Shown piece after piece: positions 11,302-23,333 of a DNA stretch of 64,000 nt (positions are counted from its first letter, which is position 1; the number at the start of each line of letters is the position of its first letter). The stretch covers positions 1 through 64,000 of the forward strand of contig CAXHKT010000169.1 in NCBI GenBank assembly GCA_964017195.1, given 5' to 3'. Source of the stretch: Siderastrea radians. Lineage: Eukaryota > Cnidaria > Anthozoa > Scleractinia > Rhizangiidae. Position numbers and translations under genes: made by a program. The notes below the pieces were generated by a model, which saw only the letters and a list, made by a program, of their open reading frames with translations, did not search any database and was not told the DNA's origin.

Positions 11302-12430
11302 ATGGCGCCTTCTTTGTACTTTTGCACAAAAGGAATTTTTTTCGGATGGTCCCAGAGGGATTGAATGCATTTGGGTCCTTTGTGCATGCAGCTGAGAGCG
11401 CCAATTAGCTTTTTTCTGCTTTTTGGGGCTAATTCAAGCCCTGAAAAAGTGCAGCACTTTTTAGTATCGCCAAATTCGATAAAAATAGTGCCAAATGGAA
11501 TGTTTTTTGGTGCCGCAACGGGAGCTGGGGTGCTTTTGTGCTGGGGCCGTTGCACCAAAACCAGCACTTTTTTAAGGGACCCACCCCACCCCTCTCAAAA
11601 CTGAAATTCCCACCTTATCGAAAAAAATCGCAGACTTTCTACACAATAAACTTTTTTTCTGATAGCCCCAAGGGATTTGCGTTATTATTAGGCCAGTGCG
11701 CAGCCTTGCGCAGTTAACAACACCTTTTTTAGCCTCTGGGAAGGCCAAAAATGAGGTTTTTTCCCTAAGGCTCGCACATATCGCGCTTTTCTACACAATA
11801 AACTTTTTTTCGGATAGCCCCAAGGGATTTGCGTTATTATTAGGCCAGCGCGCAGCCTTGCGCAGCCTTGTGCAGCTAACAACACCTTTTTTAGCCTCTG
11901 GGAAGGCCAAAAATGAGGTTTTTTCCCTAAGGCTCGCACATATCCTGCTTTTCTACACAATAAACTTTTTTTTTCGGATAGCCCCAAGGGATTTGCGTTA
12001 TTATTAGGCCAGTGCGCAGCCTTGCGCAGCCTTGCGCAGCTAACAACACCTTTTTTAGCCTCTGGGAAGGCCAAAAATGGTTTTTTTTCCCTAAGGATCG
12101 CACATATCGCGCTTTTCTACACAATAAACTTGTTTTTCGGATAGCCCCAAGGGATTTGCGTTATTATTAGGCCAGTGCGCAGCCTTGCACAGCCTTGCAC
12201 AGCTAACAACACCTTTTTTAGCCTCTGGGAAGGCCAAAAATGGGGTTTTTTCCCTAAGGCTCGCACATATCGCGCTTTTCTACACAATAAACTTTTTTTT
12301 CGGCTAGCCCAAAGGGATTTGCGTTATTATTAGTCCAGTGCGCAGCCTTGCGCAGCCTTGCGCAGCTAACAACATTTTTTTAGCCTCTGGGAAGGCCAAA
12401 AATGGGGTTTTTTCCCTAAGGATCGCACAT
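11302..12430 (+). repeat. Higher-order unit L7: unclassed dimer + 5 A1
   Basis: The dimer spans 11302-11626 (one extra A near its end). It has the private change CATATGGCGCC at its start and GGGAGCTGGGG in C. The A run ends with a monomer whose T-tract is followed by CGGCTAGCCCAAAGGG and TAGTCCAGTG, the combination that precedes delta dimers. Confidence 0.9.
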
Positions 12431-13236
12431 ATCGCGCCTTCTTTGTACTTTTGCACAAAAGGAATTTTTTTCGGATGGTCCCAGAGGGATTGAATGCATT
12501 TGGGACCTTTGTGCATGCAGCTGAGAGCGCCAATTAGCTTTTTTCTGCTTTTTGGGGCTAATTCAAGCCCTGAAAAAGTGCAGCACTTTTTAGTATCGCC
12601 AAATTCGATAAAAATAGTGCCAAATGGAATGTTTTTTGGTGCCGCAACGGGATCTGGGGTGCTTTTGTGCTGGGGCCGTTGCACCAAAACCAGCACTTTT
12701 TTAAGGGACCCACCCCACCCCTCTCAAAACTGAAATTCCCACCTTATCGAAAAAATCGCAGACTTTCTACACAATAAACTTTTTTTTCTGATAGCCCCAA
12801 GGGATTTGCGTTATTATTAGGCCAGTGCGCAGCCTTGCGCAGCCTTGCGCAGTTAACAACACCTTTTTTAGCCTCTGGGAAGGCCAAAAATGAGGTTTTT
12901 TGCCTAAGGCTCGCACATATCGCGCTTTTCTACACAATAAACTTTTTTTCGGAAGGGATTTGCGTTATTATTAGGCCAGCGCGCAGCCTTGCGCAGCCTT
13001 GTGCAGCTAACAACACCTTTTTTAGCCTCTGGGAAGGCCAAAAATGAGGTTTTTTCCCTAAGGCTCGCACATATCGCGCTTTTCTACAAAATAAACTTTT
13101 TTTTTCGGATAGCCCCAAGGGATTTGCGTTATTATTAGGCCAGTGCGCAGCCTTGCGCAGCCTTGCGCAGCTAACAACACCTTTTTTAGCCTCTGGGAAG
13201 GCCAAAAATGGGGTTTTTTCCCTAAGGATCGCACAT
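12431..13236 (+). repeat. Higher-order unit L8: delta dimer + 3 A1
   Basis: The dimer spans 12431-12754. Delta is defined by the A monomer just before it (TAGTCCAGTG, AACATTTTTTTAG) and by TTTTTTAAGGGACCC in C. In the following A run one monomer is shortened to TTTTTTTCGGAAGGGATTTG (loss of TAGCCCC near 12952). Confidence 0.88.
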
Positions 13237-14528
13237 ATCGCGCCTTCTTTGTACTTTTGCACAAAAGGAATGTTTTTCGGATGGTCCCAGAGGGATTGAA
13301 TGCATTTGGGACCTTTGTGCATGCAGCTGAGAGCGCCAATTAGCTTTTTTCTGCTTTTTGGGGCTAATTCAAGCCCTGAAAAAGTGCAGCACTTTTTAGT
13401 ATCGCCAAATTCGATAAAAATAGTGCCAAATGGAATGCTTTTTCGTGCCGCAACGGGATCTGGGGTGCTTTTGTGCTGGGGCCGTTGCACCAAAACCAGC
13501 ACTATTTTGAGGGACCCACCCCACCCCTCTCAAAACTGAAATTCCCACTTTATCGAAAAAATCGCAGACTTTCTACACAATAAACTTTTTTCTCTGATAG
13601 CCCCAAGGGATTTGCGTTATTATTAGGCCAGTGCGCAGCCTTGCGCAGCCTTGCGCAGCTAACAAAACTTTTTTTAGCCTCTGGGAAGGCCAAAAATGAG
13701 GTTTTTTCCCTAAGGCTCGCACATATCGCGCTTTTCTACACAATAAACTTTTTTTTCGGATAGCCCCAAGGGATTTGCGTTATTATTAGGCCAGTGCGCA
13801 GCCTTGCGCAGCCTTGCGCAGCTAACAACACCTTTTTTAGCCTCTCGGCAGGCCAAAAATGGGATTTTTTTTCTAAGGATCGCACATATCGCGCTTTTCT
13901 ACACAATAAACTTTTTTTTCGGATAGCCCCAAGGGATTTACGTTATTATTAGGCCAGTGCGCAGCCTTGCGCAGCCTTGCGCAGCTAACAACACCTTTTT
14001 TAGCCTCTGGGAAGGCCAAAAATGAGGTTTTTTCCCTGGGGATCGCACAAATCGCGCTTTTCTACACAATAAACTTTTTTTTCGGATAGCCCCAAGGGAT
14101 TTGCGTTATTATTAGGCCAGTGTGCAGCCTTGCGCAGCCTTGCGCAGTTAACAACACCTTTTTTCGCCTCTGGGAAGGCCAAAAATGGGGTTTTTCCCTA
14201 AGGATCGCACATATCGCGCTTTTCTACACAATAAACTTTTTTTTCGGATAGCCCCAAGGGATTTGCGTTATTATTAGGCCAGTGCGCAGCGTTGTGCAGC
14301 CTTGCGCAGCTAACAACACCTTGTTTAGCCTCTGGGAAAGCCAAAAATGGGGTTTTTTCCCTAAGGATCGCACAGATCGCGCTTTTCTACACAATAAACG
14401 TTTTTTTCGGATAGCCTCAAGGGATTTGCGTTATTATTAGGCCAGTGCGCAGGCTTGCTCAGCTAACAACACCTTTTTTAGCCTCTGGGAAGGCCAAAAA
14501 TGGGGTTTTTTCCCTAAGGATCGCACAT
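13237..14528 (+). repeat. Higher-order unit L9: gamma dimer + 6 A1
   Basis: The dimer spans 13237-13560 with the gamma markers. It has ACTATTTTGAGGG where most copies have six T. The A run begins with TTTTTTCTCTGATAGCC, the post-gamma variant, and includes the CCCTGGGGATCG monomer near 14030 and GTTTAGCCTCTGGGAAAGCC near 14323. Confidence 0.9.
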
Positions 14529-15504
14529 ATCGCGCCTTCTTTGTACTTTTGCACAAAAGGAATTTTTTTTGGATGGTCCCAGAGGGATTGAATGCATTTG
14601 GGACCTTTGTGCATGCAGCTGAGAGCGCCAATTAGCTTTTTTCTGCTTTTTGGGGCTAATTCAAGCCCTGAAAAAGTGCAGCACTTTTTAGTATCGCCAA
14701 ATTCGATAAAAATAGTGCCAAATGGAATGTTTTTTGGTGCCGCAACGGGATCTGGGGTGCTTTTGTGCTGGGGCCGTTGCACCAAAACCAGCACTTTTTT
14801 AAGGGACCCACCCCACCCCTCTCAAAACTGAAATTCCCACCTTATCGAAAAAATCGCAGACTTTCTACACAATAAACTTTTTTTTCTGATAGCCCCAAGG
14901 GATTTGCGTTATTATTAGGCCAGTGCGCAGCCTTGCGCAGCCTTGCGCAGTTAACAACACCTTTTTTAGCCTCTGGGAAGGCCAAAAATGAGGTTTTTTC
15001 CCTAAGGCTCGCACATATCGCGCTTTTCTACACAATAAACTTTTTTTCGGATAGCCCCAAGGGATTTGCGTTATTATTAGGCCAGCGCGCAGCCTTGCGC
15101 AGCCTTGTGCAGCTAACAACACCTTTTTTAGCCTCTGGGAAGGCCAAAAATGAGGTTTTTCCCTAAGGCTCGCACATATCGCGCTTTTCTACACAATAAA
15201 CTTTTTTTTTCGGATAGCCCCAAGGGATTTGCGTTATTATTAGGCCAGTGCGCAGCCTTGCGCAGCCTTGCGCAGCTAACAACACCTTTTTTAGCCTCTG
15301 GGAAGGCCAAAAATGGTTTTTTTTCCCTAAGGATCGCACATATCGTGCTTTTCTACACAATAAACTTGTTTTTCGGATAGCCCCAAGGGATTTGCGTTAT
15401 TATTAGGCCAGTGCGCAGCCTTGCGCAGCCTTGCGCAGCTAACAACACCTTTTTTAGCCTCTGGGAAGGCCAAAAATGGGGTTTTTTCCCTAAGGATCGC
15501 ACAT
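14529..15504 (+). repeat. Higher-order unit L10: hybrid dimer + 4 A1
   Basis: The dimer spans 14529-14852. Its B half and upstream monomers match eps1 (GGAATTTTTTTTGGATGG, GCTTGCTCAGC upstream). Its C half lacks the eps1 changes and instead reads ATCGCCAAATTCG and TTTTTTAAGGGACCCACC. It looks like a recombinant between classes. Confidence 0.85.
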
Positions 15505-16806
15505 ATCGCGCCTTCTTTGTACTTTTGCACAAAAGGAATGTTTTTCGGATGGTCCCAGAGGGATTGAATGCATTTGGGACCTTTGTGCATGCAGCTGAGA
15601 GCGCCAATTAGCTTTTTTCTGCTTTTTGGGGCTAATTCAAGCCCTGAAAAAGTGCAGCACTTTTTAGTATCGCCAAATTCGATAAAAATAGTGCCAAATG
15701 GAATCCTTTTTCGTGCCGCAACGGAATCTGGGGTGCTTTTGTGCTGGGGCCGTTGCACCAAAACCAGCACTTTTTTGAGGGACCCACCCCACCCCTCTCA
15801 AAACTGAAATTCCCACTTTATCGAAAAAATCGCAGACTTTCTACACAATAAACTTTTTTCTCTGATAGCCCCAAGGGATTTGCGTTATTATTAGGCCAGT
15901 GCGCAGCCTTGCGCAGCCTTGCGCAGCTAACAACACTTTTTTTAGCCTCTGGGAAGGCCAAAAATGAGGTTTTTTCCCTAAGGCTCGCACATATCGCGCT
16001 TTTCTACACAATAAACTTTTTTTTCGGATAGCCCCAAGGGATTTGCGTTATTATTAGGCCAGTGCGCAGCCTTGCGCAGCCTTGCGCAGCTAACAACACC
16101 TTTTTTAGCCTCTCGGCAGGCCAAAAATGGGATTTTTTTCTAAGGATCGCACATATCGCGCTTTTCTACACAATAAACTTTTTTTCGGATAGCCCCAAGG
16201 GATTTGCGTTATTATTAGGCCAGCGCGCAGCCTTGCGCAGCCTTGTGCAGCTAACAACACCTTTTTTAGCCTCTGGGAAGGCCAAAAATGAGGTTTTTTC
16301 CCTAAGGCTCGCACATATCGCGCTTTTCTACACAATAAACTTTTTTTTTCGGATAGCCCCAAGGGATTTGCGTTATTATTAGGCCAGTGCGCAGCCTTGC
16401 GCAGCCTTGCGCAGCTAACAACACCTTTTTTAGCCTCTGGGAAGGCCAAAAATGGTTTTTTTTCCCTAAGGATCGCACATATCGCGCTTTTCTACACAAT
16501 AAACTTGTTTTTCGGATAGCCCCAAGGGATTTGCGTTATTATTAGGCCAGTGCGCAGCCTTGCGCAGCCTTGCACAGCTAACAACACCTTTTTTAGCCTC
16601 TGGGAAGGCCAAAAATGGGGTTTTTTCCCTAAGGCTCGCACATATCGCGCTTTTCTACACAATAAACTTTTTTTTCGGATAGCCCAAAGGGATTTGCGTT
16701 ATTATTAGTCCAGTGCGCAGCCTTGCGCAGCCTTGCGCAGCTAACAACATTTTTTTTAGCCTCTGGGAAGGCCAAAAATGGGGTTTTTTCCCTAAGGATC
16801 GCACAT
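15505..16806 (+). repeat. Higher-order unit L11: gamma dimer + 6 A1
   Basis: The dimer spans 15505-15828. Besides the gamma markers it has GGAATCCTTTTTCG and GCAACGGAATCTGG. Both changes recur only in L18, 7829 bp to the right, and so tie the two ends of the large duplication together. Confidence 0.92.
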
Positions 16807-17794
16807 ATCGCGCCTTCTTTGTACTTTTGCACAAAAGGAATTTTTTTCGGATGGTTCCAGAGGGATTGAATGCATTTGGGACCTTTGTGCATGCAGCTGA
16901 GAGCGCCAATTAGCTTTTTTCTGCTTTTTGGGGCTAATTCAAGCCCTGAAAAAGTGCAGCACTTTTTAGTATCGCCAAATTCGATAAAAATAGTGCCAAA
17001 TGGAATGTTTTTTGGTGCCGCAACGGGATCTGGGGTGCTTTTGTGCTGGGGCCGTTGCACCAAAACCAGCACTTTCTTAAGGGACCCACCCCACCCCTCT
17101 CAAAACTGAAATTCCCACCTTATCGAAAAAATCGCAGACTTTCTACACAATAAACTTTTTTTTCTGATAGCCCCAAGGGATTTGCGTTATTATTAGGCCA
17201 GTGCGCAGCCTTGCGCAGCCTTGCGCAGCCTTGCGCAGTTAACAACACCTTTTTTAGCCTCTGGGAAGGCCAAAAATGAGGTTTTTTCCCTAAGGCTCGC
17301 ACATATCGCGCTTTTCTACACAATAAACTTTTTTTCGGATAGCCCCAAGGGATTTGCGTTATTATTAGGCCAGCGCGCAGCCTTGCGCAGCCTTGTGCAG
17401 CTAACAACACCTTTTTTAGCCTCTGGGAAGGCCAAAAATGAGGTTTTTTCCCTAAGGCTCGCACATATCGCGCTTTTCTACACAATAAACTTTTTTTTTC
17501 GGATAGCCCCAAGGGATTTGCGTTATTATTAGGCCAGTTCGCAGCCTTGCGCAGCCTTGCGCAGCTAACAACACCTTTTTTAGCCTCTGGGAAGGCCAAA
17601 AATGGTTTTTTTTTCCCTAAGGATCGCACATATCGCGCTTTTCTACACAATAAACTTGTTTTTCGGATAGCCCCAAGGGATTTGCGTTATTATTAGGCCA
17701 GTGCGCAGCCTTGCGCAGCCTTGCGCAGCTAACAACACCTTTTTTAGCCTCTGGGAAGGCCAAAAATGGGGTTTTTTCCCTAAGGATCGCACAT
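16807..17794 (+). repeat. Higher-order unit L12: delta dimer + 4 A1
   Basis: The dimer spans 16807-17130. It has GGATGGTTCCAGAGGG, a change shared with L19 and not with the other delta dimers L8 and L32. The A run opens with an extra GCGCAGCCTT (near 17215-17240) and includes GGCCAGTTCGCAG. Confidence 0.9.
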
Positions 17795-19415
17795 ATCGCG
17801 CCTTCTTTGTACTTTTGCACAAAAGGAATGTTTTTCGGATGGTCCCAGAGGGATTGAATGCATTTGGGACCTTTGTGCATGCAGCTGAGAGCGCCAATTA
17901 GCTTTTTTCTGCTTTTTGGGGCTAATTCAAGCCCTGAAAAAGTGCAGCACTTTTTAGTATCGCCAAATTCGATAAAAATAGTGCCAAATGGAATGCTTTT
18001 TCGTGCCGCAACGGGATCTGAATTGCTTTTGTGCTGGGGCCGTTGCACCAAAACCAGCACTTTTTTGAGGGACCCACCCCACCCCTCTCAAAACTGAAAT
18101 TCCCACTTTATCGAAAAAATCGCAGACTTTCTACACAAAAAACTTTTTTCTCTGATAGCCCCAAGGGATTTGCGTTATTATTAGGCCAGTGCGCAGCCTT
18201 GCGCAGCCTTGCGCAGCTAACAACACTTTTTTTAGCCTCTGGGAAGGCCAAAAATGAGGTTTTTTCCCTAAGGCTCGCACATATCGCGCTTTTCTACACA
18301 ATAAACTTTTTTTTCGGATAGCCCCAAGGGATTTGCGTTATTATTAGGCCAGTGCGCAGCCTTGCGCAGCCTTGCGCAGCTAACAACACCTTTTTTAGCG
18401 TCTCGGCAGGCCAAAAATGGGATTTTTTTTCTAAGGATCGCACATATCGCGCTTTTCTACACAATAAACTTCTTTTTCGGATAGCCCCAAGGGATTTGCG
18501 TTATTATTAGGCCAGTGCGTAGCCTTGCGCAGCCTTGCACAGCTAACAACACCTTTTTTAGCGTCTCGGCAGGCCAAAAATGGGATTTTTTTTTGTAAGG
18601 ATCGCACATATCGCGCTTTTCTACATAATAAACTTTTTTTTCGGATAGCCCCAAGGGATTTGCGTTATTATTAGGCCAGTGCGCAGCCTTGCGCAGCCTT
18701 GCGCAGCTAACAACACCTTTTTTAGCCTCTGGGAAGGCCAAAAATGGGGTTTTTTCCCTAAGGCTCGCACATATCGCGCTTTTCTACACAATAAACTTTT
18801 TTTTCGGATAGCCCCAAGGGATTTGCATTATTATTAGGAAAGTGCGCAGCCTTGCGCAGCCTTGCACAGCTAACAACACCTTTTTTAGCCTCTGGGAAGG
18901 CCAAAAATGGGGTTTTTTCCCTAAGGATCGCACATATCGCGCTTTTCTACACAATAAACTTTTTTTTCGGATAGCCCCAAGGGATTTGCGTTATTATTAG
19001 GCCAGTGCGCAGCCTTGCACAGCCTTGCGCAGCTAACAACACCTTTTTTAGCCTCTGGCCAGGCCAAAAATGGGATTTTTTTTCTAAGGATCGCACATAT
19101 CGCGCTTTTCTACACAATAAACTTTTTTTTCGGATAGCCCCAAGGGATTTGCGTTATTATTAGGCCAGTGCGCAGCCTTGTGCAGCCTTGCGCAGCTAAC
19201 AACACCTTGTTTAGCCTCTGGGAAAGCCAAAAATGGGGTTTTTTCCCTAAGGATCGCACAGATCGCGCTTTTCTTCACAATAAACGTTTTTTTCGGATAG
19301 CCTCAAGGGATTTGCGTTATTATTAGGCCAGTGCGCAGCCTTGCTCAGCTAACAACACCTTTTTTAGCCTCTGGGAAGGCCAAAAATGGGGTTTTTTTCC
19401 CTAAGGATCGCACAT
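17795..19415 (+). repeat. Higher-order unit L13: gamma dimer + 8 A1
   Basis: The dimer spans 17795-18118. Gamma markers plus the private GATCTGAATTGC. The A run contains TTAGCGTCTCGGCAGG twice (near 18397 and 18559), CTCTGGCCAGG (about 19055) and finally GTTTAGCCTCTGGGAAAGCC, the lead-in to eps1. Confidence 0.9.
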
Positions 19416-20230
19416 ATCGCGCCTTCTTTGTACTTTTGCACAAAAGGAATTTTTTTTGGATGGTCCCAGAGGGATTGAATGCATTTGGGACCTTTGTGCA
19501 TGCAGCTGAGAGCGCCAATTAGCTTTTTTTCTTCTTTTTGGGGCTAATTGAAGCCCTGAAAAAGTGCAGCCCTTTTTAGTATCGTAAAATTCGATAAAAA
19601 TAGTGCCAAATGGAATGTTTTTTGGTGCCGCAACGGGATCTGGGGTGCTTTTGTGCTGGGGCCGTTGCACCAAAACCAGCACTTTTTTGAGGGACCCTCC
19701 CCACCCCTCTCAAAACTGAAATTCCCACCTTATCGAAAAAATCGCAGACTTTCTACACAATAAACTTTTTTTTCTGATAGCCCCAAGGGATTTGCGTTAT
19801 TATTAGGCCAGTGCGCAGCCTTGCGCAGCCTTGCGCAGTTAACAACACCTTTTTTAGCCTCTGGGAAGGCCAAAAATGAGGTTTTTTCCCTAAGGCTCGC
19901 ACATATCGCGCTTTTCTACACAATAAACTTTTTTTTCGGATAGCCCCAAGGGATTTGCGTTATTATTAGGCCAGTGCGCAGCCTTGCGCAGCCTTGCGCA
20001 GCTAACAACACCTTTTTTAGCCTCTGGGAAGGCCAAAAATGAGGTTTTTTCCCTAAGGCTCGCACATATTGCGCTTTTCTACACAATAAACTTTTTTTTC
20101 GGATAGCCCCAAGGGATTTGCGTTATTATTAGGCCAGTGCGCAGCCTTGCGCAGCCTTGCGCAGCTAACAAGACCTTTTTTAGCCTCTGGGAAGGCCAAA
20201 AATGGGGTTTTTTCCCTAAGGATCGCACAT
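19416..20230 (+). repeat. Higher-order unit L14: eps1 dimer + 3 A1
   Basis: The dimer spans 19416-19740. Eps1 markers are GCTAATTGAAGCCC, GTATCGTAAAATTCG, GCAGCCCTTTTTAG and TTTTTTTCTTCTTTTTGG. It ends GGGACCCTCCCCACCCC. Its partner is L21 at +7990. Confidence 0.92.
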
Positions 20231-21381
20231 ATCGCGCCTTCTTTGTACTTTTGCACAAAAGGAATTTATTTCAGATGGTCCCAGAGGGATTGAATGCATT
20301 TGGGACCTTTGTGCATGCAGCTGAGAGCGCCAATTAGCTTTTTTCTGCTTTTTGGGGCTAATTGAAGCCCTGAAAAAGTGCAGCACTTTTTAGTATCGTA
20401 AAATTCGATAAAAATAGTGCCAAATGGAATGTTTTTTGGTGCCGCAACGGGATCTGGGGTGCTTTTGTGCTGGGGCCGTTGCACCAAAACCAGCACTTTT
20501 TTGAGGGACCCTCCCCCCCCCTTCTCAAAACTGAAATTCCCACCTTATCGAAAAAATCGCAGACTTTCTACACAATAAACTTTTTTTTCTGATAGCCCCA
20601 AGGGATTTGCGTTATTATTAGGCCAGTGCGCAGCCTTGCGCAGCCTTGCGCAGTTAACAACACCTTTTTTAGCCTTTGGGAAGGCCAAAAATGAGGTTTT
20701 TTCCTTAAGGCTCGCACATATCGCGCTTTTCTACACAATAAACTTTTTTTTCGGATAGCCCCAAGGGATTTGCGTTTTTATTAGGCCAGTGCGCAGCCTT
20801 GCGCAGCCTTGCGCAGCTAACAACACCTTTTTTAGCCTCTGGGAAGGCCAAAAATGAGGTTTTTTCCCTAAGGCTCGCACATATCGCGCTTTTCTACACA
20901 ATAAACTTTTTTTTCGGATAGCCCCAAGGGATTTGCGTTATTATTAGGCCAGTGCGCAGCCTTGCGCAGCCTTGCGCAGCCTTGCGCAGCTAACAACACC
21001 TTTTTTAGCCTCTGGGAAGGCCAAAAATGGGGTTTTTTCCCTAAGGCTCGCACATATCGCGCTTTTCTACACAATAAACTTTTTTTTCGGATAGCCCCAA
21101 GGGATTTGCGTTATTATTAGGCCAGTGCGCAGCCTTGCGCAGCCTTGCACAGCTAACAACACCTTTTTTAGCCTCTGGGGAGGTCAAAAATGGGGTTTTT
21201 TCCCTAAGGATCGCACATATCGCGCTTTTCTACACAATAAACTTTTTTTTCGGATAGCCCCAAGGGATTTGCGTTATTATTAGGCCAGTGCGCAGCCTTG
21301 CGCAGCCTTGCGCAGCTAACAACACCTTTTTTAGCCTCTGGGAAGGCCAAAAATGGGGTTTTTTCCCTAAGGATCGCACAT
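20231..21381 (+). repeat. Higher-order unit L15: eps2 dimer + 5 A1
   Basis: The dimer spans 20231-20555. Eps2 shares GTATCGTAAAATTCG with eps1 but has GGAATTTATTTCAGATGG and a run of nine C at 20513-20521. The next A run includes GCGTTTTTATTAGG (about 20772). Partner L22 lies at +7990. Confidence 0.92.
20513..20521 (+). repeat. C9 tract in eps2 dimer
   Basis: The usual CCACCCCACCCC is replaced by CTCCCCCCCCCTTC. The same tract stands at 28503-28511, exactly 7990 bp later, and is absent from the other dimers. It is a clean marker for the large duplication. Confidence 0.9.
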
Positions 21382-22194
21382 ATCGCGCCTTCTTTGTACT
21401 TTTCCACAAAAGGAATTTTTTTCGGATGGTCCCAGAGGGATTGAATGCATTTGGGACCTTTGTGCATGCAGCTGAGAGCGCCAATTAGCTTTTTTCTGCT
21501 TTTTGGGGCTAATTCAAGCCCTGAAAAAGTGCAGCACTTTTTAGTATTGCCAAATTCGATAAAAATAGTGCAAAATGCAATGTTTTTTGGTGCCGCAACG
21601 GGATCTGGGGTGCTTTTGTGCTGGGGCCGTTGCACCAAAACCAGCACTTTTTTAAGGGACCCACCCCATCCCTCTCAAAACTGAAATTCCCACCTTATCG
21701 AAAAAATCGCAGACTTTCTACACAATAAACTTTTTTTCTGATAGCCCCAAGGGATTTGCGTTATTATTAGGCCAGTGCGCAGCCTTGCGCAGCCTTGCGC
21801 AGTTAACAACACCTTTTTTAGCCTCTGGGAAGGCCAAAAATGAGGTTTTTTCCCTAAGGCTCGCACATATCGCGCTTTTCTACACAATAAACTTTTTTTT
21901 CGGATAGCCCCAAGGGATTTGCGTTATTATTAGGCCAGTGCGCAGCCTTGCGCAGCCTTGTGCAGCTAACAACACCTTTTTTAGCCTCTGGGAAGGCCAA
22001 AAATGAGGTTTTTTCCCTAAGGCTCGCACATATCGCGCTTTTCTACACAATAAACTTTTTTTTCGGATAGCCCCAAGGGATTTGCGTTATTATTAGGCCA
22101 GTGCGCAGCCTTGCGCAGCCTTGCGCAGCTAACAACACCTTTTTTAGCCTCTGGGAAGGCCAAAAATGGGGTTTTTTCCCTAAGGATCGCACAT
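21382..22194 (+). repeat. Higher-order unit L16: alpha dimer + 3 A1
   Basis: The dimer spans 21382-21705. It has all alpha markers except that C reads GATCTGGGGTGC rather than the GATCTGGGCTGC of L4, L23 and L29. This is either a back-change or local conversion. Confidence 0.92.
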
Positions 22195-23333
22195 ATCGCG
22201 CCTTCTTTGTACTTTTCTACAAAAGGAATTTTTTTCGGATGGTCCCAGAGGGATTGAATGCATTTGGGACCTTGGTGCATGCAGCTGAGAGCGCCAATTA
22301 GCTTTTTTCTGCTTTTTGGGGCTAATTCAAGCCCTGAAAAAGTGCAGCACTTTTTAGTATCGCCAAATTCGATAAAAATAGTGCCAAATGGAATGTTTTT
22401 TGGTGCCGCAACGGGATCTGGGGTGCTTTTGTGCTGGGGCCGTTGCACCAGAACCAGCACTTTTTTAAGGGACCCACCCCACCCCTCTCAAAACTGAAAT
22501 TCCCACCTTATCGAAAAAATCGCAGACTTTCTACACAATAAACTTCTTTTTCTGATAGCCCCAAGGGATTTGCGTTATTATTAGGCCAGTGCGCAGCCTT
22601 GCGCAGCCTTGCGCAGTTAACAACACCTTTTTTAGCCCCTGGGAAGGCCAAAAATGAGGTTTTTTCCCTAAGGCTCGCACATATCGCGCTTTTCTACACA
22701 ATAAACTTTTTTTTCGGATAGCCCCAAGGCATTTTTGTTATTATTAGGCCAGTGCGCAGCCTTGCGCAGCCTTGCGCAGCTAACAACACCTTTTTTAGCC
22801 TCTGGGAAGGCCAAAAATGAGGTTTTTTCCCTAAGGATCGCACATATCGCGCTTTTCTACACAATAAACTTTTTTTTCGGATAGCCCCAAGGGATTTGCG
22901 TTATTATTAGGCCAGTGCGCAGCCTTGCGCAGCCTTGTGCAGCTAACAACACCTTTTTTAGCCTCTGGGAAGGCCAAAAATGAGGTTTTTCCCTAAGGCT
23001 CGCACATATCGCGCTTTTCTACACAATAAACTTTTTTTTTCGGATAGCCCCAAGGGATTTCCGTTATTATTAGGCCAGTGCGCAGCCTTGCGCAGCCTTG
23101 CGCAGCTAACAACACCTTTTTTAGCCTCTGGGAAGGCCAAAAATGGTTTTTTTCCCTAAGGATCGCACATATCGTGCTTTTCTACACAATAAACTTGTTT
23201 TTCGGATAGCCCCAAAGGATTTGCGTTATTATTAGGCCAGTGCGCAGCCTTGCGCAGCCTTGCGCAGCTAACAACACCTTTTTTAGCCTCTGGGAAGGCC
23301 AAAAATGGGGTTTTTTCCCTAAGGATCGCACAT
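22195..23333 (+). repeat. Higher-order unit L17: beta dimer + 5 A1
   Basis: The dimer spans 22195-22518. Beta markers plus GACCTTGGTGCATGC, shared only with L24. The A run contains the junction of the large tandem duplication near 22.9 kb. The monomer near 22730 has the private GGCATTTTTGTT. Confidence 0.92.

Larger units (their letters stand above)
15050..22880 (+). repeat. 7.8-kb tandem duplication, copy 1
   Basis: Dimer order gamma (L11), delta, gamma, eps1, eps2, alpha, beta (L17), with their A runs. Private variants of this interval recur at +7829 bp on the left and +7990 bp on the right. The step from 7829 to about 7990 is one extra monomer in copy 2. Edges are estimated by eye from where shared private variants stop. 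Confidence 0.82.

Noticed and set aside
10824..11567. Open frame of 247 codons on the minus strand, and 147-codon minus frames starting in most dimers
   Set aside because: These frames run through C, B and A monomers, overlap open frames on the other strand and simply repeat the satellite. Conservation is explained by DNA homogenisation; no domain or gene signals are visible. A dN/dS test across copies would settle it.
22860..22930. Assembly error as the cause of the duplication junctions
   Set aside because: It cannot be excluded from sequence alone. But the copies differ by private substitutions and by one whole monomer, which favours real copies over a simple duplicated contig.
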